A stretch of 64,000 nucleotides of DNA from Cladorrhinum sp. PSN259 (lineage: Eukaryota > Ascomycota > Sordariomycetes > Sordariales > Podosporaceae): NCBI GenBank assembly GCA_033725935.1, contig MU867066.1, positions 124,001-188,000 on the forward strand, given 5' to 3'. Positions within the stretch are counted from its first letter, which is position 1; each line of letters begins with the position of its first letter. Below, in pieces: positions 33,790 to 43,936 of this stretch. The notes beneath the pieces are model-generated. The model was not told the origin of the DNA. It searched no databases and saw only the letters and a program-made list of their open reading frames with translations. Position numbers and translations under genes: made by a program.

Positions 33790-35097
33790 ATGGCAAACAA
33801 CTTCCCACGCCTCCCCCCCTCGGGAATCAAAGTCATCATAGTAGGCGCAGGCTTCGCCGGCCTCTCAGCGGCAATCGAATGCGACCGCAAGGGCCACTCG
33901 GTCACCCTGCTCGAAAAATCAGACGACATAGAGGAACTAGTGCGCATAGGCGACATCATCTCCTTCGACCCCAACGGCTCAAAAGCGTTCGAGCGATGGC
34001 CCGGCGTCGTCGACCAAATGGAGGCCATCGCGCGCCAGACGACCTGGTTGGACCTGTACCACCACGAGGGCAAATTCGTCACGCGTCAGAGTTTCGCTCA
34101 CGAGAAGAAGTGGGGGAGGCGCATCAATGCCCATCGCGGACAGCTGCACAATATCATCTATCGACATGCCGTTGACAGGGGAATTGATATTCGGCTCGGC
34201 AAGCGAGTGACGGACTACTTTGAGAACGACGACCCCAAGCCGGAAGCGGGTGTCATTCTGTCCGGAGGGGAGCGCATCACAGGCGACGTGGTCATCGCAG
34301 CCGAGGGTGTTCGGTCGCGCGGCCGCAAGATTGTTCTCGGGTTTGACGAGAATCCTAAATCATCCGGTTACGCTGTCTATCGCGCCTGGTTCCCCGCTGA
34401 TCGAATCAAGAATAATCCCGTGATCAAGCACATCGTTGAGAACGGCGATACCCACCAGGGATTTATCGGTCCAGATATTCACTTCCTCGCCTCGTCCATC
34501 AAGAACGGCACCGAAGTGAATTGGGTTTTCACGCACATTGATGATGGGAACATCGAGGAGTCGTGGCAGTTCCCTGGCAAGCCCGAGGAGGCGCTCAAGT
34601 ATCTAGATGGGTGGTGCGATGTGGTGCACGAGCTGGTCAAGGCTACGCCCGAAGGAAGGCTGATTGATCACAAGCTTGTTTATCGCGACCCGCTGCCAAC
34701 GTTTATTTCTCCCAAGGCGAGGATTGCGCTGATTGGTGATGCGGCGCATCCGTTCTTGCCTACTTCTATTCAGGGCGCCAGTCAGAGTATCGAAGATGGT
34801 GTTGCGCTTGCGACTTGTTTGGAGTTGAGCGGTAAAGACAATATTCCGAGGGCGATGAGGGCATATGAGAAGCTGCGATATGAGAGGGTGCATAAAGCGC
34901 AGGCAATGGGTCCAAAGACGCGGGAGAGGTGGCACAAGGCCGATTGGACGCAGGTTTGGAAGACGCCCGAGATGATTCATCTGGTTAGGGAGCCGTGGTT
35001 GTTGAGCTTTGATGCCGAGAAGGATGCATACGACAGGTTTTGGAAGGTTGTTGAAAAAGGGGATAAGGAGAGGGAAGCGGTCAAGGCAAAACTATGA
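33790..35097 (+). CDS. FAD-dependent monooxygenase (salicylate-hydroxylase-like), 435 aa
   Basis: Intronless. ATG 33790 gives MANNFPRLPPSG; open codons before it start from a TTG. Class A flavoprotein hydroxylase: the Rossmann motif VIIVGAGFAGLSAAIE (residues 14-29) binds FAD, a central VVIAAEGVRSRGR is the DG-like NAD(P)H/FAD motif, and GDAAHPFLPTSIQGASQSIEDG is the second FAD motif. Such enzymes hydroxylate aromatic acids or phenolic metabolites using NAD(P)H and O2. The substrate is not readable from sequence. No signal peptide or C-terminal membrane anchor. The neighbours show no pathway partners. Confidence 0.85.
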   Translation: MANNFPRLPPSGIKVIIVGAGFAGLSAAIECDRKGHSVTLLEKSDDIEELVRIGDIISFDPNGSKAFERWPGVVDQMEAIARQTTWLDLYHHEGKFVTRQSFAHEKKWGRRINAHRGQLHNIIYRHAVDRGIDIRLGKRVTDYFENDDPKPEAGVILSGGERITGDVVIAAEGVRSRGRKIVLGFDENPKSSGYAVYRAWFPADRIKNNPVIKHIVENGDTHQGFIGPDIHFLASSIKNGTEVNWVFTHIDDGNIEESWQFPGKPEEALKYLDGWCDVVHELVKATPEGRLIDHKLVYRDPLPTFISPKARIALIGDAAHPFLPTSIQGASQSIEDGVALATCLELSGKDNIPRAMRAYEKLRYERVHKAQAMGPKTRERWHKADWTQVWKTPEMIHLVREPWLLSFDAEKDAYDRFWKVVEKGDKEREAVKAKL

Positions 35098-35434
35098 GCC
35101 CGCACGGGAGGCTTTTCTGGTTACATGTATTCTATGTCTTCTCAATCAACACTATCGGCGAAAAGGTTTCAGCATAAGGAAGCTCTGATAACCCCGTATC
35201 TCTGAAATTGTTTACTCCACCACAATATCACTCCATCAGATTACATATAGCTGTTATGAAATGATTCAAATGTGCGCTACTTTCAAGTCTCACCACCATT
35301 ATGTCTCTCAATGCTTTTGTATCTGACAGAATTACACTGCGGTAAGTTATTGCTTGCCTCCTCCGACACTGCAACTTGAACTGGACCTTGACAAGTCAGA
35401 GATCCCTCCCCTGCATCCAACAAATAATTTGTTC
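35098..35434. other. Intergenic between monooxygenase and tRNA
   Basis: Nothing recognised. Confidence 0.4.
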
Positions 35435-35531
35435 GCCTGCTTAGCATAGTGGCTAATGCGTTGCACTTGTATCCAATCCTCCTGGGTCTTAAGAGATGCA
35501 AAGATCACAGGTTCGATTCCTGTAGTAGGCA
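35435..35531 (+). tRNA. tRNA-Thr (anticodon TGT) with a 24-nt intron
   Basis: Acceptor stem 35435-35441 pairs with 35524-35530 (one G-T), with discriminator A at 35531. The D-stem is GCAT/ATGC, and the anticodon stem TTGCA (35461-35465) pairs with TGCAA (35497-35501). The loop is CTTGTA plus A, with anticodon TGT at 35468-35470. The intron 35472-35495 follows the base after the anticodon, the canonical place. Variable loop AGATC, T-arm ACAGG-TTCGATT-CCTGT. A five-T Pol III terminator follows at 35540-35544. Confidence 0.85.
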
Positions 35532-35539
35532 GCTTATTA

Positions 35540-35544
35540 TTTTT
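35540..35544 (+). terminator. RNA polymerase III T-run terminator of tRNA-Thr
   Basis: Five T residues beginning 9 nt after the tRNA 3' end. Confidence 0.6.
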
Positions 35545-36704
35545 GTATCGTTGTGTCGAGGGAAACTTTTTACCGTTTTCGGACTTGCTCATAGGGTGTG
35601 AAGTCAGCATCTTAGAACCTCTACCCCGCGCCCCCCCAAAAAAAAAACCCTCCGCCCCACTATCTCGTCACTTTTTTAACCTTGTTCTAAAATCCACCGT
35701 CCCACTCTCTCCTCACTTTTATAACCTTGTTCGAAAATAACATTCAAGGATGATAATATTTTTTGAAGTGGTAGGTACTTCATTGGGTTAGGAGGGTAAG
35801 GTAATTGATTGGTAGCTTTCCATAGACCTGACGATAGCTTATTATTTTCTTACGTTATTGATGTGGTGATACGCAAGAAGTGGTCAAAAAGGTGATGAAT
35901 AGTCCGAAGAACCGTGGAAGAGGACTGCCTACAGCAAAGCTGTTGGCTGTGGGAAGCGCCCGTAAGCACAGTGACCGCTATACCAATGCAGGGCCACCCA
36001 TCCTATCTGATCTTATCTCTGCCGAAACCTTGGTTCAGGCATCAGCTGGGGCGTTACCCTAGGTAGCAATTTACCATCCTCTATTAGAGAAAAGATAGAT
36101 CAGAGGATAGGGAAGCGATGTCAGATAATAGCAGTGCTAACTGGGTTGCATAATTTGGACCAGTAATTGGACGAAGATTATGAAGGGAAAAGTAAGTACT
36201 ATCTATTCTTTCTCTTCTCTCTCTCCGTCCTCTGAGACTCATGCTTATAGCTGTGCCCCGCACAGACGCTAAGACACCAATCGAAGACAGCTTTCGACGC
36301 CACCTACAATGCTGTTTGCGATTCACCGCAGCTGCATATCTGCCCAGCTGGCTGCCTTCGAAATGCACCCACGAAACCCCCGACTGCAATCTTCCAACGT
36401 TCCAGCACCCCTCCTCCAGAGCACCGTCTTCATTAGCCTGCGCAACCCGTTCGCTCACGCCATTACGCCTAAACATTTCGTTTGCGTCCCAGATATAGCT
36501 CCTACGCTATTTTCTGCTTGTTAAGTGTGTTGTAGATCCTTATATCGTCATCATTGCTTACGTGTATGCAGTTTCGGGTTTGCTTCCTGCGGAGAAAGCT
36601 TAACCATCTACATTTTCGGGCATCCCTGAGTGAGAGCATCGCATCCACCTCCTATCAACTTTAACTCCATTCTATGCCATCTGCTTTCAATCCGAATCCT
36701 TAAG
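35545..36704. other. Intergenic between tRNA and HET gene
   Basis: Contains a duplicated 30-nt pyrimidine-rich phrase at about 35653-35735 (CCACTATCTC/CCACTCTCTC followed by near-identical text). An ATG frame at 36309-36524 (71 codons) has no recognisable content. Confidence 0.4.
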
Positions 36705-38567
36705 ATGCGTCTTATCAATATTCACACTCTAAGGATGCACGAGTTTGTTGCGGAAATTCCCAAGTATGTGATTCTCTCACACACCTGGGGTTCCGACGAA
36801 GTCAGCTTCCAAGAAATGGAAGAGATCTACGCCCTTGAGGAGCTCGAGGATATCATTACCCAACATCCGGGCTATCAGATTGACATTGGCACCCTCCGGC
36901 AACGGGCGAGGATCCAAGAAACTAAACAGCGGGCTGGGTATCGCAAAATCATCGACTTCTGCGCCAAGATTCGACATGAGTCTAACAGGGATAGCGCCGA
37001 GTTGCTGGAGTGGGCCTGGGTTGATACATGCTGCATCGACAAGAAGAGCAGTTCTGAGCTCTCCGAAGCTATTAACTCTATGTTTGAGTGGTATTGGCGG
37101 GCCGCTGTCTGCTGGGTCTATCTCTCGGACGTTCCTACCCCCAAGAATTTCGAAGAAGAAGACACATTCTTCCGAAACAGCAGATGGTTCACCCGGGGTT
37201 GGACGTTACAGGAATTGCTAGCGCCTCCTTCGAGTGAAAAAGTGATATTCTTTGACTCTCGATGGAGAGAAATCGGTACGAGGGCATCTAAAGGGTCTGT
37301 GATCTCGGAGATCACAGGTATCGACCGTGACTTTCTCGATGAGCCCGGGTTTGCGATCCTAATGGACGAAATAAGCATATCCGAGCGAATGTCATGGGCT
37401 TCAAGGAGAAGGACGACACGGCCCGAAGACATGGCATACTGTTTGCTCGGCATTTTTTATGTCAGCATGCCCCTTCTTTATGGCGAGGGAGCCGAGAGAG
37501 CATTCATCCGCCTACAGTTGGAAATCATGAAGAAGTCGGCAGATCAGACAATCCTTGCCTGGGGCTGGCAACAATCGCTCGAATCAGCAGGCAAGATCCT
37601 GGCGCCAGATGTTAAACTTTTTGCAAATGGTCACAGGTTTCAACAACAACCAAGATATGGCTTTCATCCACCATTTCACATGACCAACAGCGGTCTCAGC
37701 ATACGCCTAACCTTGTATAAAATACCAGGGCGGCCTTTTTTGTTTGCATCCCTTAACTGCACCATAGCCACTAGCAAAGATACGGATCTCGTCGTTGGAT
37801 TCTTCGTCGTCCCCGGTCATGGTGATACCGCTCACGGTTGGTCGTCTGAAGACTTTAAATCCATGGTGCACAGCGATCGAATAGCCAAGTTCGGTTCTAG
37901 CAGTACCACGGTCATCCCACAGAGACTTCTCGGGGAGTCAGTCGAGCGTTCAATTTTGTTGCTACCGGCAACCTCAGAAGCTTTGGCTGCTGAGCGGAAT
38001 ACTTCCCTTTACATAGAAATAACAGCTTCAGATAACTGGGAGATGGTTGAATGCTTCCCTCTATCATTTTATGAGCGGTGGTATAACAGCATCACTAGCT
38101 TTGCAGCTTCGGGAGTTGTAGCTGTTGACGAGGGCACAATGCACACTGTTAAACACCACGTGTGCCCCATCGAATACACTATCCAACTGCCAAAAGGAGG
38201 GCCCTGGCTATTTCGCTTCCTGGGTCCAGATCAATCGAGCTGGGTTCTTTGCTTCTCCGATATTTATTTCCATCGCCCTCAACAAACTCCCTCTACGGAG
38301 GACAATCTCTTGTCACAACTGATTCTGCTAGTTCCAGCTGATAAGGACATGCATTTGGCAACTTTAGCACAACATATCCAAACTAACACCATCCTCGAGT
38401 CTGCAGCGGACCTCGACAGTGCTACAGTGAATATGCAGATGGACCAGTCGAGCAAGCTCAATGTGAGCATCGACAATGGAAGAAGACTGCAAGCGGCTGT
38501 CCAAGTCAAACGCTCAGAGATCAACTGGATAGATTTTGAGGCTACATGTACGGTTTTGTTAATGTAG
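36705..38567 (+). CDS. HET-domain (heterokaryon incompatibility-type) protein, 620 aa
   Basis: Intronless. The start is ATG 36705, giving MRLINIHTL, the usual opening of the MRLxxxxTL HET subgroup; an in-frame GTG frame upstream is not used. The HET domain spans about residues 20-260: YVILSHTWG, then WAWVDTCCID, SRWFTRGWTLQELLAP, SEITGI and AYCLLGIFYVSMPLLYGEG, all conserved blocks. The remaining 350 residues are beta-rich and of unknown function, as in many HET proteins. The family triggers cell death when incompatible fungal strains fuse, or acts in NLR-like innate responses. This copy has no NACHT, ankyrin or WD repeats. Two degraded HET remnants occur at 8.0 and 60.3 kb. Confidence 0.9.
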   Translation: MRLINIHTLRMHEFVAEIPKYVILSHTWGSDEVSFQEMEEIYALEELEDIITQHPGYQIDIGTLRQRARIQETKQRAGYRKIIDFCAKIRHESNRDSAELLEWAWVDTCCIDKKSSSELSEAINSMFEWYWRAAVCWVYLSDVPTPKNFEEEDTFFRNSRWFTRGWTLQELLAPPSSEKVIFFDSRWREIGTRASKGSVISEITGIDRDFLDEPGFAILMDEISISERMSWASRRRTTRPEDMAYCLLGIFYVSMPLLYGEGAERAFIRLQLEIMKKSADQTILAWGWQQSLESAGKILAPDVKLFANGHRFQQQPRYGFHPPFHMTNSGLSIRLTLYKIPGRPFLFASLNCTIATSKDTDLVVGFFVVPGHGDTAHGWSSEDFKSMVHSDRIAKFGSSSTTVIPQRLLGESVERSILLLPATSEALAAERNTSLYIEITASDNWEMVECFPLSFYERWYNSITSFAASGVVAVDEGTMHTVKHHVCPIEYTIQLPKGGPWLFRFLGPDQSSWVLCFSDIYFHRPQQTPSTEDNLLSQLILLVPADKDMHLATLAQHIQTNTILESAADLDSATVNMQMDQSSKLNVSIDNGRRLQAAVQVKRSEINWIDFEATCTVLLM

Positions 38568-39106
38568 ATCAAAAACCATTGTCTAGTCGGCGGCGATGAC
38601 GATGATCTCCTCGTGGAGGGATCTATCCCAGAACTCAGGTTCCTAATGAATGGGGAGCCCCATTGAAGATGGACTATATATGGGACTTCCACTCGCTTTC
38701 AACGGCTGATTTGCTTGAGAGCACGGCTTTACGGAAACTCTGGCTTAAGTGTATGCGTTAGGTACCGTGTCTAATGCAAACTAGTGAGTATTGGCAGTTA
38801 TGGACTAGCATCTTCACTATTCATGGACATAATCGCAGAGATATTTAGTTAGAAAGAGACAATTAGCACTGAGAATAGGGCTGACTTTGTATCGTGTTAC
38901 CTTATCCAAGCTAGCAAATCAAGCCAAAATTTCTTGGCGTCACCTACATACATAGTAGGTACCTAAGCTCGTGCACCTTTATATCGTGTATAATCGAGGC
39001 ACATCTTTAGCGTTTGGTTTTGTTTGAAGACATTTGAAATTCAGCTACCCGCCCTCTTTCTCTCATCTTATGCAAATGAGTAGCTACCTGCGTACGACCA
39101 CAGAGA
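38568..39106. other. Intergenic downstream of the HET gene
   Basis: Nothing recognised. Confidence 0.4.
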
Positions 39107-39640
39107 TGTTACAACCTGTACCGAATAGGATACAGACTGCAAGGCAGTACGCCTGGGTAAGATGACAGGACAATCGAGGGTTGTGGGACGCTCTTAGACG
39201 GTGTCGGTCACTGTTAATAATAGGTTGCTCTACAAAGTATCGTTCGCGAGTATTGTAGAACAATGAACGTTATATTGCTTGCGTGAAGAGCCAAATCCTC
39301 GTGATGGGAAGCGCCCAGCGCTTCCCCTACTTGTAGTGAACCTATCTACATACATTTTCCCAAGTATCTTGTACCTTGCTCGCTCTGCTCGCTCTGTGAG
39401 ACCGTGATCCCAGCGAGCGGGTTTCTTGCTTGTTGTGCTCGCCATGCTTGGCAGCGGGCAGAGCGGGCACTTCTTGATTGGTTGTTCCCGGGACTTATCG
39501 GCCCTCACATCCCTAGCCCAATGATTGGTTCATTGACCACACAGTGCCCTGCATGGTGGTTCCGTGTTGTGGGGAGATTTACGCGCGGGAGGCGTACTAA
39601 CAAGAGAGCAGAAAACCCGGGGATCCCGTTCCGCTCAAAA
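39107..39640 (+). repeat. LTR-like relic, copy 1
   Basis: Begins TGTTACAACCTGTACCGAAT and matches the copy starting at 42607 in order: GATACAGACTGCAAGGCAG identical, then AATCGA(A/G)GGTTGTGG, ATATTGCTTGCGTGA, AGTATCTT, TTGATTGG/CTGATTGG and a GATCCCGTT/GATCCGTTG word near the end. The TG start and dispersed-copy nature fit a retrotransposon LTR. The right boundary is approximate; it contains extra repeats of GCTCGCTCT absent from the other copy. Confidence 0.5.
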
Positions 39641-39819
39641 TCAAATGCTGTGTTCTGTGTATATCCATAATCCTGAACCCCCGAGGGGATATTTGAATAC
39701 CTCTACTCAAGACATTTTATACACCCCTATCATTGAGTAAAATTGAAGGACGAGAGTCATCATGTTCTGCTCATTCAAACCCCAACAATAGGTATGACTA
39801 AAACCCAGATTCTCTTTCC

Positions 39820-40987
39820 TTATCGATGGTGGAGTGTATACATGTATGCCGGTAGCTCAGCTGCCCGCCCCTGCTGATTATCAGATATTTGGGGACCCAG
39901 ACCAGGGTATTGAACTTCTGAGCTAGGAAATCCCGACAGGCTCGAATTTGTCGGGCTGTGAGAATTTGTGGCGGGATAAATGCCTGTCGCGACCAGAGGA
40001 GTGGCAATGTTTGGTGTATTTGGCGAGTCATTAGTGACATTAGGAGCACCAGGGCTGGACTGAGAGAGATAGGGTTGCGGCACCTGCCCTTCGAGTGGCG
40101 CCAGTGAGATATATTGTAGTGGGGTACTGTTGGCTTGCTTGCATTTCCAAGTCCGCCTCCCGAACCAGAACCCCAAGAAGGCGGCCAGGGCAACGAAGAC
40201 AAGTGGACCAATTACGGCTCCAGCAATCCAGGCTTTAGACGATGATGGCTTGGGGGTTGGTTCTGGGGACTCGGAAGTGGTCGGTTTCGTTGGTGTTCCT
40301 GTCTCGGCCGGGGCAGAAGTAGGACCGGATGATGATTGAGAAGTAGAGGTAGAGAGGGGAGATGATGTCGTTGTTGATGCCGGTAGCTCCCGGTATAAAA
40401 TGTTTGTAGCAGGCGTAGCTTCACACCAAATGTCACTCCAAGTTTGGGTTGCAGATTGTGATGGGAATGCGTCATATATTAACGCGGTACGACAGTAAGA
40501 TCGCGAAGTGCTGTTTAAAACGCTATTAGTTTTCATTGCCGAAGTGGCAGCATATAAGTAGGGAGGGATCACTACTCTGTTTCCAGTATATATACTCACC
40601 ATCGAAATGTTTCCTCAAATATATTTGTCAGAACCCCATAATTGCAAGCAGTGATCCATTTCTTGTTTTCACGGTCTATGCTGGCAACGCAAGCAGCCCA
40701 CCTGCTTGAGGTGGAAAATATATCCCCGCTCGCGCAGAACGACGTTGAAACTAACTCGACGATCAGCTTGAGATGTTCACGTTGTTGTATAGGGGGTTGG
40801 ATAGTCTCTATGGAGTGAACATACTGGCACCATTGGGGTGGATTGAATATCCAACACGGTCGGGCGGCGGAGTTGTCGTCGGTTGCTGCGTTGATCCCAA
40901 CCCCGCAAACAGGGAAACAATGCAAACAAAAACAGGAGAGAGGGATGGAGGGCCAGCTCCCGTTTGAGATTTTAGTATATGCCCCAT
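39820..40987 (-). CDS. Single-pass membrane protein with Ser/Thr-rich ectodomain, about 342 aa
   Basis: Three exons: 40987-40858, 40807-40600 and 40510-39820. The first intron is 50 nt and is needed to join the signal-peptide frame to the next exon; its donor (GTGTTG) is weak. The second is clear (GTGAGT, AAACAG). The product has an N-terminal secretion signal (SPVFVCIVSLFAGLGS), a Cys-containing extracellular domain of about 130 residues, and a Ser/Thr/Pro stalk (STTTSSPLSTSTSQSSSGPT). One TM helix (AWIAGAVIGPLVFVALAAFLGFWFG) followed by RRTWKCK gives a cytosolic Pro/Ser-rich tail ending YMYTLHHR. This layout resembles fungal wall-sensor-like or Mid2-like proteins, but no named domain is visible. 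It lies between two LTR-like repeats. Confidence 0.6.
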
Positions 40988-40999
40988 CTTGAATGATAG

Positions 41000-42606
41000 C
41001 GAGCTTTTGGAAGAGTGACTGGGAATGAGGTTGTAAAAAGGGGATACTATAGGCAATAGTACTGATAGAATAAGAAACGGAGAGAGCGGAGCAGCAGGAG
41101 GTCTTTTCTGTTATTTATCTTTGCCATTAACGCCAACAGCCTGGTGATGTAGTCATCATCAGACCGGGATCGTGGTGAACACTAACCGCGAATAGAGTAC
41201 CACAAGCCCCTCTGATTGATCTGTGGCGTCCACCCCGCACGAAAGCTCGATTTCATCTTAGTTCGAAAAGGATTATCGGCATTCAGCTGCCCGGGATTTG
41301 ATCGTCGAATTCTCAGGTAAACAAATGTCTTATCTAAGAGTTGATTTTTTTATTTTGGTGATGTGCATCTCTTGGCCATTTCGGGCTCTCCGTGGCGTAT
41401 GACATAATGCCAAATATCATCACTCATATTAAGACCATCTCTTTCCAAATTAAAGGGTTTCTGTAAAAGGGCTTTCCGAAAAGGTCAGCACTAGGACTCT
41501 TTTGTGTTTTGATTGTCTTTTTGGTGAAAGTCACAGTTAAAATGATTTCAGTAAAACGGCCATTTTCGTGCCAAGTAAAGTGGCGGTTCCCCCCACGATA
41601 TTAGACAGTAGACTAGTTCAAGCTGGAAGTAAAAGATCAACATGTCCCCCATAAAACGTTTTTTCAGCCTCTTGGTCCTTAATATCCAACAAGGGAATGA
41701 AATGGTGTCTTTTTGGCAGAAATTATGTTGAGATTTGGAGGATTAACAGGTATTTTGGCATGAGAAATGCTCGCCCGGTTCATGAGCTTGCCTCGCACTC
41801 CTTTTCTTGGTCTGCAAATGGGTTCTTTGTAGCTTATGACTTTCAATCCCGTAACTGGATGAAAATGCGAAAACTTTATCACCCTTTTCTTGGAATAATA
41901 ATAAATCAACACGTGTGATATCTCACGCGACCATGCTTCTGCACCCACCACTGTAAGCCAAGTAGGTAGACAAGTGGAAGTTCGCGCACTAAAAGTTGCG
42001 AGATGCCTGCAACCAGGCTCTCCGCCGTTGGCTCAGTAGTTTATTTTTGGTTTCAGCTGGGGATTTGGTGACGATCATGGATCTTGTCCTATTATGGACA
42101 AGACCTCAAATCAAGATTCGGCAGCCCTACGCAGTATATCCATCAGCCTTCACCAGCCCCAAGAGAAGCTGCACCGCGGACGAACCATTGGCCGTCGCTA
42201 GCGCATGTCATTGTTGATCATAAAAAGTTAGCTTCAGTTGTGGGTCAATCTTTTGCAGCTACCCCCACGACATTCGATCCCTGTGGTGTTTTGGTTTAAA
42301 TGACCAGGGCAAAGGACCCAAGGAAGTTTAAGTGAAGGTGGTAGGTCACCGTAATACCGCTACCCTTGCGGATATGGCCGCAAAGGCTAGTAGCGGATAA
42401 ACCAGGGGGCCCATATTCCAGCTCTGCGGCGAGCGCCTACATAGGTTGAGAGCGTGAGATGCCCGACAGCTAATCGTTAACCGCCCGCCAATCGTTAACC
42501 GCCCGCACTCCTTAATTCCTCAGGGAGTAACTGTTCAGTCAGCAGTGTCTAAAGTCACCTCGACCCAAACAACGGTTTTGCAACGGCTTTTGACCAAATG
42601 AACGGC
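41000..42606. other. Intergenic between the membrane-protein gene and LTR-like copy 2
   Basis: AT-rich, no supported gene. A 16-18-bp phrase AATCGTTAACCGCCCGC is tandemly doubled at about 42472-42506. Confidence 0.4.
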
Positions 42607-43000
42607 TGTTACAACCTGCACCGGAATGGATACAGACTGCAAGGCAGTGCGTCAAGGTGAAAGGACAGGGTAATCGAAGGTTGTGGCAGGCGTCTCAGAC
42701 AAGGGGTTCACTGTCAGCAACAGGTTGTTCTAACAAAGAGCTACGGAGAGCAGATTGTAGACAATTAACATGATATTGCTTGCGTGAGAAATCAGATTCC
42801 TCGGGATAGGGAGTGCCCAGCACTCGCCCTATTTACGTGAAGCTATCGACATATGTTTTCTGAAGTATCTTTGTACTCGGAGAGTACAGAGAGCACCGAG
42901 ATCACAGGGAGCACGGCCTGATTGGCTGTGGTGGGCTTGTGGGTCCTTCCGTCCCTGGCTTAATGAATGGGTGAGGGCCCGAGGATCCGTTGGCGTGGCT
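42607..43000 (+). repeat. LTR-like relic, copy 2
   Basis: Begins TGTTACAACCTGCACCGGAA, in the same orientation as copy 1 and exactly 3500 bp from it. Shared blocks in order include GATACAGACTGCAAGGCAG. Divergence is roughly a quarter of positions by eye, largely transitions. Confidence 0.5.
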
Positions 43001-43936
43001 TACGGCTGAGGCAGGAAGGCAGACGCCGTCGTTGACACACACGGGCTTTTTGCCCCTCGAAGATCACCACGAGGCACCCGTTTGGCGGGAGAGGTGGCGC
43101 CCACAGCAGGATATTACCCGTCTGTCAACTGCGTATACACGCGAGCACGGATTTGTTTCTTGGCGCATTCCTTAGCTGCCACCTTTCCTTGCTCGGTATT
43201 TCTTGATGAAAATCAAATGTCTCAGTCAACCCTGGAGCCTCTTATTAAACTGCCCTTGACCACCACCCTCGTTAGAGTTTCAACTGCCGTCAAGCCCCGG
43301 CCTTGCTCAAATCCACAATCTTGCGGTGTGTGGTTCGATGATTGCGGGGAAGCTGACCACATCCAGACCCGGGGGGAGCGGGAAGACAGAGCCAATCAAG
43401 TCGCAACGTCTCCTCGCAGAAACACGAGGCAATCTCTGAGTCTAGCCCAACTCAGAGTTAAGCCTTTCAGGGGTTAGACAGTACGGCGCGCTGCCGTAAT
43501 CTCGCGCGTCCACTCACAAAACCAGCGGCTGCCCGCAGACATGTGCCGTTCGGGGAAAAACAAACTTTACAAGTTCCATCATCCCATTTTCAAGATCATG
43601 CGATTTTTTCTCTTGCTCCTTTGATAGCAGTGCTGTTCGGTGTCTCAGCTCTAACTGAACCAGTACTGAACAGACTCAACGTTAGATTGCGTGAGAGTTC
43701 TTCTATCAGCTCTTTTTTTTAGAATAATTTGTTGTTGATAGTGATCACCCGAGTCTGAGGCGGTTGCCATAACCTTCGATTCCCCTGTTATATAACCTTT
43801 GGCGTACTGCCTTGCAGTCTATACCTACTCTGGAAATGACACTCTGGCTGCATTTTCAATAATAATAACAAAATATTTACCCCTTTTCCACGCAAGTAAA
43901 CAAAAGCCAAAACATCAAATTTTTTTTTTAACCCTA
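43001..43936. other. Intergenic downstream of LTR-like copy 2
   Basis: No supported gene; a 131-codon frame at 43082-43477 starts without ATG and shows no motif. Confidence 0.4.

Noticed and set aside
43082..43477. 131-codon plus-strand frame
   Set aside because: Begins at TTG, no motif, lies just beyond the LTR-like relic.
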